From Dendrobium chrysotoxum (taxonomy: Eukaryota > Streptophyta > Magnoliopsida > Asparagales > Orchidaceae), in contig CM034311.1 in assembly GCA_019925795.1 (NCBI GenBank), forward strand, positions 22,132,231 to 22,196,230: a stretch of DNA of 64,000 nucleotides, in the 5' to 3' direction. Positions within the stretch are counted from its first letter, which is position 1. Each line of letters opens with the position of its first letter. Shown in pieces: positions 32,352-44,000 of the stretch. The notes beneath the pieces were generated by a model. It had not been told where the DNA came from and ran no database searches. It saw only the letters and a program-made list of their open reading frames with translations. Both the position numbers and the translations under genes were made by a program.

Positions 32352-33986
32352 TGTTACAACTCGGACTCCTGAGTATATAATTTTGATGATGACAATATTA
32401 TTGAGTGCCTCTTTATTTCTCCTAATATTTGTTGTGTATACATGTTTGTGTGTTGACTAACATTTCAGGTACAACAGGCACCGATCTTTAAAGATTCAAG
32501 GCTCAAGACTGGGTAGAATAGGTTATGTCGAAAGAGAATGTAATTTTCATTTATTTATTTTAACTTCTTGAGTCAAGTCCTGTAAAGGTGCATGATAGCC
32601 TGGTGACCGTGCACACACACACAAGGGGAGAAATTTTAATGTTAAATATTTTAATTTTTCTGTACATCGTACTGTACGATCTGGATCGTACTGTACGATC
32701 TGGTGTTACAGAAATTAATTAAAATATTTAATTTTTTCTGAAAAAATTCTTTTGAAATATAACTAATCGTACAGTACGAACACCACATCGTACTGGACGA
32801 TTTGGTATAATTAGAAACCCCGTCGAACATTAAATTAGGCAAAAATTTGAATTTGAAAATTATTCTATTCGTACTGTACGATCTTAATCGTACTGTACGA
32901 TCTTAATCGTACTGTACGATGTTTAAAATATTGCCTAATTTAATCCTGTGATTAGTCAATCGAATTTGCGTAATTTTGATATTTGGTTCGTACTGTACGA
33001 ACTGGATCGTACTGTACGACTGACAGAGACGATTTTGGTCGTCCCAGGATTCGTCCTGGACGATCTGCACTTCGATTGAACTAATCGTACTGTACGATTC
33101 TGAGATCATACAGTACTAACAGGTCAAATTCTGCACATAGTACTGGACGATCCTGCGATCGTACTGTACGATATTTGACGGCTGAATTGGATTTTTAGGG
33201 TTTTTTGAAGCCCTCTATTTAAGCTTTCTCATAAGACTTTTTAGGAGTCTTTTGGGCATTCATTGAGTTGTTTTATTCTAAAGAAAGCTTGAAGAGAGAG
33301 CTTTGGGCTAAGGAGAGAAAGGGTGGAGTTTGTAAGAGAGGGAGAAGATCCTTGTGGGCTTCAAGGGAGTGTGAGAGGGGGTTTTCATACGGTTGCTCCG
33401 GCGAACTTGCACCTGAGTTCCTCCAAGAGTCAAGGTTTGTCTTGAGGGAAGCTTTGGGAAGAAGAAGACCTCTTTGGTGTCAAAAGACCCGGCTACTCCG
33501 CCGCACCGGGGAAGGTGAAAGTGATTCAAGGTCCTCTGCCTCACCAGGAGGGTGAAAAGAAGTCAAGGTTCTCTGCCTGTGAAAGGAGTACGGTCCTCTA
33601 CCACACCGAGTTGGTGGAAGAGAGTTTGTAAGGGCTTCTCCGCCTAGCTGAGGGGGCTAAAGGAGAGACACTATAGTGATAGTGCAATACCCGGAGAGGA
33701 GGCTCCGGGGAGTGGACGTAGGTCATGGTTTGACCGAACCACTATAAATCTGGTGTGCTCTTTCTGATTTTATTTTCCGCACTTTATTTTCTTGCATCTT
33801 ATTTTCTATTATAACTGCTTGGGGAAAATTTGAGAATACTTTTTCATTGTAATAATTAGAGAATAATCACCATCTTTATAATTAGTTACAAATCATCAGC
33901 TTTCGCATTTAACTAGTTAAGTTATCATTGTAAGAAATCTAAAAAATTAATAAATATTAGAACTCTTAGCGCATCTCGTACTTTCA
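32352..33986 (+). repeat. 5' LTR of the Sirevirus-like element
   Basis: 1635 bp. It carries the palindrome cluster (32666-33175), a TATTTAAG promoter-like site near 33217 and a G/A-rich region at 33290-33720. The apparent ORFs here (33268-33555 and its antisense) are also present in part in the other LTR and have no family signature. Confidence 0.93.
32666..33175. promoter_or_regulatory. Cluster of CGTACTGTACG palindromes in the Sirevirus LTR
   Basis: The near-palindrome ATCGTACTGTACGAT occurs at 32666-32680 and 32685-32699, in three 19-bp-spaced copies at about 32869-32921, and again with variants (TACAG and TGGAC cores) near 32766, 32787, 32987, 33006, 33086, 33103 and 33157. Sirevirus LTRs are known to carry arrays of palindromes upstream of their promoter. 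The same cluster occurs at 35941-36431 in the 3' LTR. It is presumably cis-regulatory. Confidence 0.75.
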
Positions 33987-33987
33987 A

Positions 33988-34001
33988 GTGGTATCAAAGC
34001 G
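33988..34001 (+). other. Primer-binding site (initiator tRNA-Met) of the Sirevirus-like element
   Basis: TGGTATCAAAGC lies two bases inside the 5' LTR and differs by one base from the usual TGGTATCAGAGC site of plant Copia elements. Confidence 0.85.
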
Positions 34002-34044
34002 GTACTCAAAATAGTATTTTAGAAAACCTAGAGGAAAACGATCG

Positions 34045-35100
34045 ATGGCACAATTTGGAAATAGAAATATTATGGAAGGTTATTCAATAACTCGTCCGCC
34101 ACTTTTAGAAAATATTCCTTTTAATATTTGGAAAATTCGCATGTCTGTATTCATACAATCCATTGATTTTAGGATGTGGCATATGATTGAATCTGGATAT
34201 TCTATACCATCACGTATTATTAATGGTGTGAAACATGATATTCCTTTTACTGAATGGAGTCGAGAAGAAAAAATTTATGCTCAATTGAATGCTAAATCCT
34301 TGAACTGCTTTTTCTGTGCTTTAACTTCTGAAGATTATATGATTATTTCTAATTGTATCACTGGCAAGGAAGTTTGGGATAAACTATGCATGACATATGA
34401 AGGTAGTAGTGAAGTCAAACAATCTAGATTAAATGTATTATTGCATGACTATGAACTTTTTTGCATGAAACCGTATGAGACTATCTTAGACATGTACACT
34501 AGGTTTACTCAGATTGTGACGTCATTACATGCTTTAGGTAGAGAACTTTCAAACTTAAAAAAAGTCAATAAAATTCTACGTTGTCTACCTGATAAATTTG
34601 ATGTCAAAGTGACTGCTATATATGAATCAAAAGACTTGAATTCTTATTCTATTGATAATCTAATCGGCTCACTTATTGCCTATGAGCAAAGTGTGAGTCA
34701 AAGACTTTTGGATGCAGGTGATGAAAATGTTATAGTGCTAAAAGCAAAAGACACAGATAAAGATGACTTAGAAAGTGATGAGAATGAGAAAATGGCATTA
34801 ATAACAAGCCAATTCAAAAGTCTGCTGAAGCACAAGCACAAGAGAGAACAAAAGCGAAGCAGAGGTAAAAATGATAAGTATGATAAGCCTGCTTCTGACA
34901 TTATTTGTTTTAGGTGTAGGAAACCTGGACATTTTAAAAATGAATGCCCCAATCTTAAGAAATATCTTGTAAAGAAAAAGAGTGAGGATAAGCCAATTCC
35001 AATAAGGGGAAATGAAAAGAAGCAAAAAATCTCCTGGGCAGACTTAGCTTCTGAATCATCAGAACAGGAGCAAGAGGATGAGGTAACAAGCTTATGCTAA
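34045..35100 (+). CDS. Copia/Sirevirus Gag, intact 351-aa ORF
   Basis: The N-terminal YSITRPPLLENIPFNIWKI stretch (residues ~12-30) matches the DUF4219 region of plant Copia Gag. A UBN2-type gag region follows (~60-210: SEDYMIISNC, EVWDKLCMTYEGSSEVKQSR, LRCLPDKFD). Then come a Lys-rich stretch and a CX2CX4HX4C zinc knuckle CFRCRKPGHFKNECP (~291-305). Gag forms the particle that packages element RNA. The ORF ends EQEDEVTSLC-stop, about where a full-length Gag-Pol frame would continue, and only ~530 noncoding bases follow. The frame is unbroken despite ~1% LTR divergence. Confidence 0.9.
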   Translation: MAQFGNRNIMEGYSITRPPLLENIPFNIWKIRMSVFIQSIDFRMWHMIESGYSIPSRIINGVKHDIPFTEWSREEKIYAQLNAKSLNCFFCALTSEDYMIISNCITGKEVWDKLCMTYEGSSEVKQSRLNVLLHDYELFCMKPYETILDMYTRFTQIVTSLHALGRELSNLKKVNKILRCLPDKFDVKVTAIYESKDLNSYSIDNLIGSLIAYEQSVSQRLLDAGDENVIVLKAKDTDKDDLESDENEKMALITSQFKSLLKHKHKREQKRSRGKNDKYDKPASDIICFRCRKPGHFKNECPNLKKYLVKKKSEDKPIPIRGNEKKQKISWADLASESSEQEQEDEVTSLC

Positions 35101-35611
35101 ATCATCAAGAATTTGATTGGTAATTTTGATCAGGTATAAGTATATTGAGGTTTGTTTGTGTGTTTTATTTATGTGTTTTGTATGTTTGTTTATCTATTTT
35201 GTGTGTTTGATGTTTAATATGTTTTAGGCATGATTTCATATTTTAGTTTCTTATATGTTATTACCTTCTTTTGCATGTAGTTTAATTTATGTGTTTGCAT
35301 TGTATCTCTTCTTTTTGATAATGTCAAAGGGGGAGAATATATTGTGGTTGGTTGCATTTATGGTTTAGTTTTTTTATAAAATTTTTCTGTTATTTACTTT
35401 TTTTTTAATGTATTGTGGTTGGTTGCATTTATGGTTTAGTTTTTTATAAAAATTTTCTGTTATTTAGTTTTTTTTTAAGTCTTATGTTATTTAATTTTAA
35501 AATATATAAAAAAAATGCTTACCCCTATTTTTAATATAATTCTCGTAGTGAGGGGGAGATTAGGAGAAAATATTTTTAATTTATAAATTCAACCAATAAT
35601 ATTTGTCATCA
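35101..35611 (+). other. Noncoding 3' interior of the Sirevirus-like element (pol absent)
   Basis: T-rich sequence with a 71-bp tandem duplication (ATTGTGGTTGGTTGCATTTA at 35341 and 35412). No trace of protease, integrase or reverse transcriptase remains between gag and the polypurine tract. Confidence 0.8.
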
Positions 35612-35627
35612 TCAAAAAGGGGGAGAT
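35612..35627 (+). other. Polypurine tract of the Sirevirus-like element
   Basis: CAAAAAGGGGGAGAT directly precedes the 3' LTR. Its TCATCATCAAAAAGGGGGAG context is a conserved Sirevirus signature. Confidence 0.85.
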
Positions 35628-37243
35628 TGTTACAACTCGGACTCCTGAGTATATAATTTTGATGATGACAATATTATTGAGTGCCTCTTTATTTCTCCTA
35701 ATATTTGTTGTGTATACATGTTTGTGTGTTGACTAATATTTCAGGTACAACAGGCACCGATCTTTAAAGATTCAGGGCTCAAGACTGGGTAGAATAGGTT
35801 ATGTCGAAAGAGAATGTAATTTTCATTTATTTATTTTAACTTCTTGAGTCAAGTCCTGTAAAGGTGCATGATAGCCTGGTGACCGTGCACACACACACAA
35901 GGGGAGAAATTTTAATGTTAAATATTTTAATTTTTCTGTACATCGTACTGTACGATCTGGATCGTACTGTACGATCTGGTGTTACAGAAATTAATTAAAA
36001 TATTTAATTTTTTCTGAAAAAATTCTTTTGAAATATAACTAATCGTACAGTACGAACACCACATCGTACTGGACGATTTGGTATAATTAGAAACCCCGTC
36101 GAACATTAAATTAGGCAAAAATTTGAATTTGAAAATTATTCTATTCGTACTGTACGATCTTAATCGTACTGTACGATGTTTAAAATATTGCCTAATTTAA
36201 TCTTGTGATTAGTCAATCGAATTTGCGTAATTTTGATATTTGGTTCGTACTGTACGAACTGGATCGTACTGTACGACTGATAGAGACGATTTTGGTCGTC
36301 CCAGGATTCGTCCTGGACGATCTGCACTTCGATTGAACTAATCGTACTGTACGATTCTGAGATCGTACAGTACTAACAGGTCAAATTCTGCACATAGTAC
36401 TGGACGATCCTGCGATCGTACTGTACGATATTTGACGGCTGAATTGGATTTTTAGGGTTTTTTGAAGCCCTCTATTTAAGCTTTCTCATAAGACTTTTTA
36501 GGAGTCTTTTGGGCATTCATTGAGTTGTTTTATTCTAAAGAAAGCTTGAAGAGAGAGCTTTGGGCTAAGGAGAGAAAGGGTGGAGTTTGTAAGAGAGGGA
36601 GAAGATCCTTGTGAGCTTCAAGGGAGTGTGAGAGGGGGTTTTCACACGGTTGCTCCGGCGAACTTGCACCTGAGTTCCTCCAAGAGTCAAGGTTTATCTT
36701 GAGGGAAGCTTTGGGAAGAAGAAGACCTCTTTGGTGTCAAAAGACCCGGCTACTCCACCGCACCGGGGAAGGTGAAAGTGATTCAAGGTCCTCTACCTCA
36801 CCAGGAGGGTGAAAAGAAGTAAAGGTTCTCTGCCTATGAAAGAAGTATGGTCCTCTACCACACCGAGTTGGTGGAAGAGAGTTTGTAAGGGCTTCTCCGC
36901 CTAGCTGAGGGGGCTAAAGGAGAGACACTATAGTGATAGTGCAATACCCGGAGAGGAGGCTCCGGGGAGTGGACGTAGGTCATGGTTTGACCGAACCACT
37001 ATAAATCTGGTGTGCTCTTTCTGATTTTATTTTCCGCACTTTATTTTCTTGCATCTTATTTTCTATTATAACTGCTTGGGGAAAATCTGAGAATACTTTT
37101 TCATTGTAATAATTAGAGAATAATCACCATCTTTATAATTAGTTACAAATCATCAGCTTTCGCATTTAACTAGTTAAGTTATCATTGTAAGAAATCTAAA
37201 AAATCAATAAATATTAGAACTCTTAGCGCATCTCGTACTTTCA
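35628..37243 (+). repeat. 3' LTR of the Sirevirus-like element
   Basis: 1616 bp, 19 bases shorter than the 5' LTR because one CGTACTGTACGATCTTAAT unit is missing (two units at 36144-36178 against three in the 5' LTR at 32869-32921). About 15 of the ~16 substitutions seen by eye are transitions. Confidence 0.93.
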
Positions 37244-37248
37244 GAAAG

Positions 37249-39800
37249 AAACTCCCCTTGAAATGGGTGTTATCTTCCCTCTTTGAACATTTTAAAGTCA
37301 TCCTAATTTAGATCTCTACATGGAGAGGGACTCTTTCCTAAGGGATGTCCCTTCCTCTTTAGATTCTAAGTTGGATGTTTTAATCCCATCTCAAATCACT
37401 TAAATATTACAACTCAATTTTAAATCAAATTACATTTAAATGAAAATTAAAATCCAGATTCAACACCTGCAGGGTTATTCTAATAATCAACAGTTAATTT
37501 GACAGCCCAAACAGTTATATTACTTTAAAATTAAATGCTCAAATCACAGTCACACTTGGCTATGCTCTTTAATTTAAAGGGGGTCTTAAGCAAATTTTTG
37601 AAGCACCTGTAGAAAATATTATTAATTTAACTCTTAATTATTTGCCCCCTTTAATTTTTATGTCATGTATGAGCATGATCACCTGCATAAGATTGAATTA
37701 GTAAATAAATCATTCATAATCTAGGGTTAATCTAATGCCCATCACATCAATACATAGATTACATAAATTAAATAAATAATCAATCAATTACTTAATTCTA
37801 ATAACCAGTATGTAGTGAAAATCACGGAAAACCCGACATATGCAAGTAGCAGAAAAGTAAACACCGATCTAGCCTAATACTAGAGATTGTTATCCTAGCA
37901 AATCATCTAAAGTATGTGAGGTAGGCTGTGTGGCTTGGATATATCCAATATAGGGTAATTAGTTAAAGTTGTTTGAGATTCTGGTTAGTTGAAAGGCTTA
38001 AGGGAGATTTTAATTAAAGTTTAAGTCTTAATGATTTGAAATTAATTTTAAGATTAATTTTAATTATTTTTTGTATACCACTTTTATTTCTCACAGAGGC
38101 CGTGAAGTTTATTTCACCTTCCTTAAGGTTAATTTAATAGCCTCGTAGGCCTGGGTTACCTAGTGATACCCGGTATGATTAAGTGATTTGATTTAATTAA
38201 GATTTGAAAGTTAATTAATTTTTAATTAAGATTTATTGATTTCTAATTTTTAAGATTTAATTTATTTAAGTTTTTCATTAATCAGTTCATGGCGTTGTGC
38301 CACCAAGCTCGAGGAACAAAGCCTCCTTAAGACACGTAGTCCCGCAACCCGGAGCAGTCCAGCCTAAAAACCATATTAATATAGTTGAATTAAGAATTTT
38401 AAATTTAGTTAAATAATCATCCATCAATTAAAATTAAAGTTTTATACTCCATTGAATCCGTTCATGGCGTTGTGCTTCCAGGCTAGAGGAACAAATCCTT
38501 TTTAAGACACGTAACCCCGTAGCCCGGAGTAGTCCGGCCTAAAAACTTCATTTTAGGAGTGGTTATTGTATATTAAAGGGTTGGTTGAGTGATTTAGATA
38601 TTGAATTAACATTTTCAGGAATTTGAAATTAATTATTAAATTTTAGAATTTTCTAGATTATTTTAATCATTTAATTAAGGGGTTAAAAGTTAACTTTTTA
38701 ATTAAAAATAGTCTTTAAAAAGTTTATATTTTTATAAAATACTAGACCTTAATACAATCATTTAGATTGTAAGTATACTAGATTTAAATTTTTTTACATT
38801 TTATTATGAAGGTTTGAAGTTTTGACTTAATTTTCACTTAGGCTTGACCAAAAGTTGACTTTTTCAAATTTGAATAATTTCTAGAAATTTAATATTTTTG
38901 ATAAATATTAGACCTTAGTATGAGTTGAATGCCTTTGAGTTTGACTGATTTGGAATTTTCTTTAATTAGTTATGATTTTTCAAAATTTTAAGTATTTATT
39001 GAATTTTCAAAATTGCTTAATTAAGGGTGTTTTAATAATTTGAGTCTAAATGAATTCCTGACACTTTGAAATAAACTCCAAAGGTCAAAATTAACCTAAG
39101 GAGAGATTTCCAACTGTTTGGAAATTTTTTGGAATTTTTAATTATTTTTAATTAATTAAATTAATTTAATATTAAATTTTAATTAAAATTAAATTAAGAT
39201 TAAATTTGATATCTAGTCAAGGGGATTTTATTTTTTATTGATTAAGGGTTTAATTATGGTCAATTAGAGATATTATTTATATTTTTTGGGTTTAAACTTG
39301 ATTTATTATATTTTCTAGAAGGTTTTAAGACTTAATTAATGAATTAATTAATTAAATATTTTAATTATCTCTAAAATCAGAGAAAATTTTCTTAGAGGCT
39401 GAGAATGTTACTATATTTGAATGGTTTAAATTTCAACTCAATAAGAGGTGTATCCTATTTTCTATAATTATTCTAAGTTCTCTAAGCAAGTCCTTAATTA
39501 TTGTCCTTAATGATGTCATTAAGTTAGTAGGTTTTGAATTTGAGTCTCTAACACTTGGACAAACATAAACATAAACATGTATAAGCATAATCAATTCCTA
39601 AGTCTAGGAGGTCCTTAAAATTAGGTGGTGTGTGCATCCTAAGCATACAATAATCAATATTAATTAAAATGATTAATGATATGATTAGTGACTAATTAAA
39701 ATATAACTATTCACTAGTCATTCCCCCATAAATTCTATTCACACACTCAAACTATGTTTAAGATTTCAAAGGGATCTCTCTAATATATTAAAGATTTAAT
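37249..39800. repeat. Repeat family X, right copy, second part (inverted)
   Basis: This resumes the reverse-complement match to the left copy exactly where the Copia element interrupts it, and can be followed to ~39540 (against ~25620). It contains a ~175-bp-spaced duplication of CATGGCGTTGTGCYWCCA...GACACGTARYCCCG (38285-38372 and 38460-38546). No intact ORF. Confidence 0.6.
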
Positions 39801-40855
39801 ATATATATTTTTAAAGTAAAATTCAAAATATAGATATTTATATATATATAAAGATATAAATTTTAAAATAAAATAATTAAAAATATCATAAAAATAAATT
39901 TTTAAATACTTGAGAGATCCACTAACTTATTTGAAATAATTTAAAAATAATTTTTTTAAAATTTTGAAAATAATTAGTTTAATATTTAATTAAATATTGA
40001 AATAATTAAATAAATCAAATTATTAAAATACATTGAGTTTTTAATTTCAAAATTAATTTTAAATTAAAATATTTAAAAATTTGAAAATTTTAAAGTTATG
40101 GGCATTTTTTTGATTTAAAATGAATTTATTTTGAATTTTTAAAGTTTTGTGTTAATTAAATTATTTAAATTAATTTAAAATTAATTAATATTTAAAATAT
40201 TTCTTAAATTAAATTGAATTAAATCTTCAATGTCTCTAAAATTTAGAATTATTTAAAATATTTTATTCGAACTTCCAAAATGATTCAAGTTTAATTTTAA
40301 TTAAATAACAATTAAGTATTTAAACATTTAAATATTTTAAAATTATTAAAATATAAAGTATAGCTCAAATTAAGTTTGATTTAAAATTAGATAATTTAAA
40401 ATAATCCTCTAATTTTAAAATATTTTAAAATAAGAATTTTTTATATTTAAAAATGTTTAAATTATTATTAATTAAATGTCAATTATATATTAATATATTA
40501 AGATTATTTAAAATAATTAAATAAAATATCTTAAATTAAATTGACATTTTTTTGAATGAAAATCTTTTAAATATTTGTCTGAAATATTAAAATATATTTA
40601 AAATAAAATTTTAAAATTTATTAAATATTTTAATAAATTTTTTATATTAATTTAAAAAGGTTAAAAAATAATGTTTAATATAATTCAAAATATATTTAAT
40701 ATTTTAAATTAAAAATAATTTTAAATTAAAGTGTTTATTTTTCTAAAAATATTGATATAAAATATTAATTTTTTAATTTAAAATCAATTTTTAATGATTT
40801 TTTGAAGAAATGAAGGTTAAAAATGATTTAAAATTAAAATTTAAATAATTTTTCT
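39800..40855. other. Extremely AT-rich 1-kb stretch
   Basis: Almost entirely A and T, in runs of TTAAATTAA and AAATATTT words, with very few G or C. No gene. It could act as a matrix-attachment-type region or simply be decayed repeat. Confidence 0.55.
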
Positions 40856-40982
40856 AATGCATGGCGGTGCGGATGCCCCATGGCGGCATCCTGCCCATCT
40901 AATCCAAAATGCGATATCGGCAGGCTACATGGCAGCCTTAGAGCGGTTGGATCAAATCGCGACTAATGATTGCCGTGGCGGT

Positions 40983-41031
40983 GCATTTAATGCTGATGAT
41001 TGCCGCGGCGGCAATCATTAGCATTAAATGC
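40983..41031. repeat. 49-bp near-perfect inverted repeat
   Basis: Arms of 24 bases (40983-41006 and 41008-41031) pair with one mismatch around a single central G. The arms read GCATTTAATGCTGATGATTG then CCGC. A related partial copy (AATGATTGCCGTGGCGG) lies just upstream at ~40965. It could form a cruciform or a small RNA hairpin. Confidence 0.8.
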
Positions 41032-44000
41032 TAATCTTTAACGGCAGCAGGTCACGGTTACTTAACCACGTCAGTGCTGCTACGCACCGTTCGATCGCCC
41101 GTCGTAATGATTCAACAACTGTGATTCATCCGAACGAAGAGATTAACTGCTGGATCAAATCCGCAGTTAATCAAAATTGTGGAATGGCTTGATCTGGACC
41201 GTTGATCGAACTATCAACGGTCCAAAAAACGTACACCTGAACCAAGCTACGAAAATGCACTAGAAAGCATTTTTTATCTCGTTCAGGCGATCGAATGCAT
41301 GAAATTAAACAAAATTTTAAACCTAAATCCTGTGCATGAATAGAAATCATGTGGGATGTTTGGTTTGGCTTAAAATGCACTTAAATAAAAGCTAATTAAA
41401 CTAAGTGTTCTGAATTAGGTTTAGAATTATACCTTAATTTAATGGGTGGTTTGGACCGCAAATGAGATGGTTGAATTTCTAGATTGTCCTCATACAAATC
41501 TCCAGTTGAAGTCGTGATCAAACAAGCTTTGGGTTGAATGGATGAAAGCTTGGACGGAATGGGGTTGTTCTCGCTGGAAAACTAGTCGTCAGTGACTTTG
41601 ACCGGTGGATTCTGGTCAGGAATGGTTGAAGGATGTCTGGGAAGCTCAAAAGAGCTAAGGCATGGACTTGGAGGAGCTGGGATAGAGAGAGAGTATGAGG
41701 GATTCAAATGAGAACTCCAAGGGATGTTTTGCCCTATTCAATCCACTCTAGATTGAATGGAGGGCTGGGATTGCTTTGTTTGGGTTCCAGATGGTCGCCA
41801 CCTGACTGGAGGTTGTTGAGAGCAAAAGCCAAGGACGGATGCAAGGACAAGTAGGTGAAAATGTTCTCTTGTCCTTATGCATGCATGTGGAGTTGATCTT
41901 GGCCATTGAGTTATGATCAAAGGGATAGGACAGGTCCTAAGAAGGTTCTAGAATGCATTAGTACTGCTGGAGTGCTTTGGATTATAGAGGATTAGATTAA
42001 GGGATTAATTTGACCATGCTTGACCCATTTAAAGCTTGGTTTGATAGTTTGACCAGTCAACTTGAAATGTTGACTGGTGAGGTGGCAAGGGAGGAAGGCT
42101 AGAGTACTGGTTGGAGAGATCTTAATGCAACTTGCTAGATGTTTGGGTGATCAAACCATAACATGCAAGTTTGAGCAAGATTTTCAAAAGCTTGACTTGG
42201 TTGAGTTGACCATGATGTGACTCATGGCATGCTAAAAAATATCCAAAGTATTAACTGGAATGAATTTAAGGATTTTCAAAATAATAAAATAAGAGTTTGA
42301 GTGGATGAATGCATTGGATATATAATTTGACTATGAATCAATATTTGACCAAGTCAAATATAAATGATTTGACTCATGAAGAGGTTAGGGGATATCCAAA
42401 ACATTAAATGGTATGGGTTTGAGGGTTTAATGGGGTTTGAATATGTTTAAAATTTGATTCAATACAAAAAGGGGTTTAATGGTTGATTGAGTCAACCTGG
42501 GTTGACCTAGCCAACCTGGTTGACCCAAGGTCTGGGTCTGGGCTCAACAAGTTTGAAATGATGTTTGAAATCTGTTAGAAGTGTTTCCAGGATTTAAATA
42601 GGTCATTTGGATCAAATTGGCATATCGGGCCCATAAAGGGCATTTAGGTCAACCCTAGTTGACTTGGTCAACCAGGTTGACCCAAGGTCTGAAAATGGGT
42701 TCAACAGATTGGGTTTGACATTTGAAACTTACTAGAAGTTGTTCCAAGCAATTTGGAGATCATTTGATTTGAAATGTGCATTCAAACCTTTAAGGGGTAT
42801 TTTGGTCATTTTGACCTTTAATCAACTGGGGGTCAAAGTGAGTCCAAAAAAATGCATTTTAATGCTCAATATGATATAATCAAGGGTTTTGAAGTGATTG
42901 GAGGCTTTGGAGAAGACTTCAAGGTCAAGATTCACTGAGTGACAGGTCCAGTGGTATAGATCGTAAATATTTGAAGGTTTTATAGCCTTTGAATTTTAAT
43001 CCAATTTTTGGGATTAGAAGTCTCTGAATGAGCTTAAATTTAAAGGGTTGTCTCTAGAGACATATCTTATCAATATGTAATTGATAGACTCTAAATCAGA
43101 GGTCATTTGACTGGGTTTTGAAGTGCTTGAAAATTTACTGAAAAAGGCTTTTAGGACTTAGACTTTTAGCCCCGAATTTGAGTCTGGATTTCTAGATTTG
43201 AAGTGGACTTTGGTTTTAATTTATTAGGTTTGAATTATCCAAACCAATTATAATCATTGGGATGATCATAAGTGATTGGATAGATTTTGAAGCTTGATCA
43301 AAGGCAGGATCAAAGTTTGAACTTAAATTGAGATATGGATGAGTTTGAATTCTAGATATATTTGAAGTTTAAACTTGATTGGAGTTTGAATTGAATTGGC
43401 ATCTGGATTGGCTTGAGGTTGAGACTGATTTGAAGTTTGAATGGGTTTGGAATCTAAATAGATTTAAGATCTGGATTGATTTGAGTTTTGAATAAGTTGA
43501 TTTAAGGTCTGGGTTGATATGGAGTTTGAGTAGATCTGAGGCTAAGATTTATCTAAATCTGGATTGATCTAAGGCCTAGATTGATTTAGGATCTAGATAG
43601 ATCTAAGACCTAGGTAGATCTAGGACCTAGCTAGATCCTAAGGTTTGAAATCTAGGAGAATCCTAGAGTCTAGAAGTCCTAGGGTCTGGGGTATAGAAGA
43701 ATCCTAGGGTATAAATAGATCTTAGGATTTGGAATATAAGTTGATTTAAGATCAGAATTGATCTTAGGGTTTGGATTGATCTAGGGTCAGGGTAGATCCT
43801 AGGGTTTGAAGTGTAGGAGAATTCTAGAGTTTAGAAGTCTTAGGGTCTGGGGTCTAGAATGATCATAGGATCTAGAAATCCTAAGGTCTGGGATCTAGAA
43901 GAATCCTATGACCTAAGTAGATCTAAGGTCTTGAGTCTAAGAACAATCCTAAGGTCTAGAGTAGATCTTAGGATCTGGAATCTAGGAGGACCCTAAACTG

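Larger units (their letters stand above)
32352..37243 (+). mobile_element. Sirevirus-like Copia LTR retrotransposon, gag only, 5-bp TSD
   Basis: Complete 4892-bp element on the plus strand. LTRs of 1635 bp (32352-33986) and 1616 bp (35628-37243) start TGTTACAACTCGG and end CTCGTACTTTCA, flanked by target duplication GAAAG (32347-32351 and 37244-37248). It has a tRNA-Met primer-binding site after the 5' LTR and a polypurine tract in TCATCATCAAAAAGGGGGAG before the 3' LTR. That tract, the GATGATGACAA word in the LTR and the palindrome array in the LTR are Sirevirus traits. The 1.64-kb interior holds one gag ORF and no pol. The LTRs differ by one 19-bp unit and ~16 substitutions (about 1%), so it is older than the Gypsy-type element at 3303. 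Confidence 0.93.

Noticed and set aside
33268..33555. 95-aa ORF in the Sirevirus 5' LTR and its antisense 78-aa ORF
   Set aside because: Located in the LTR leader region, not preserved as a frame in the other LTR, no domain.
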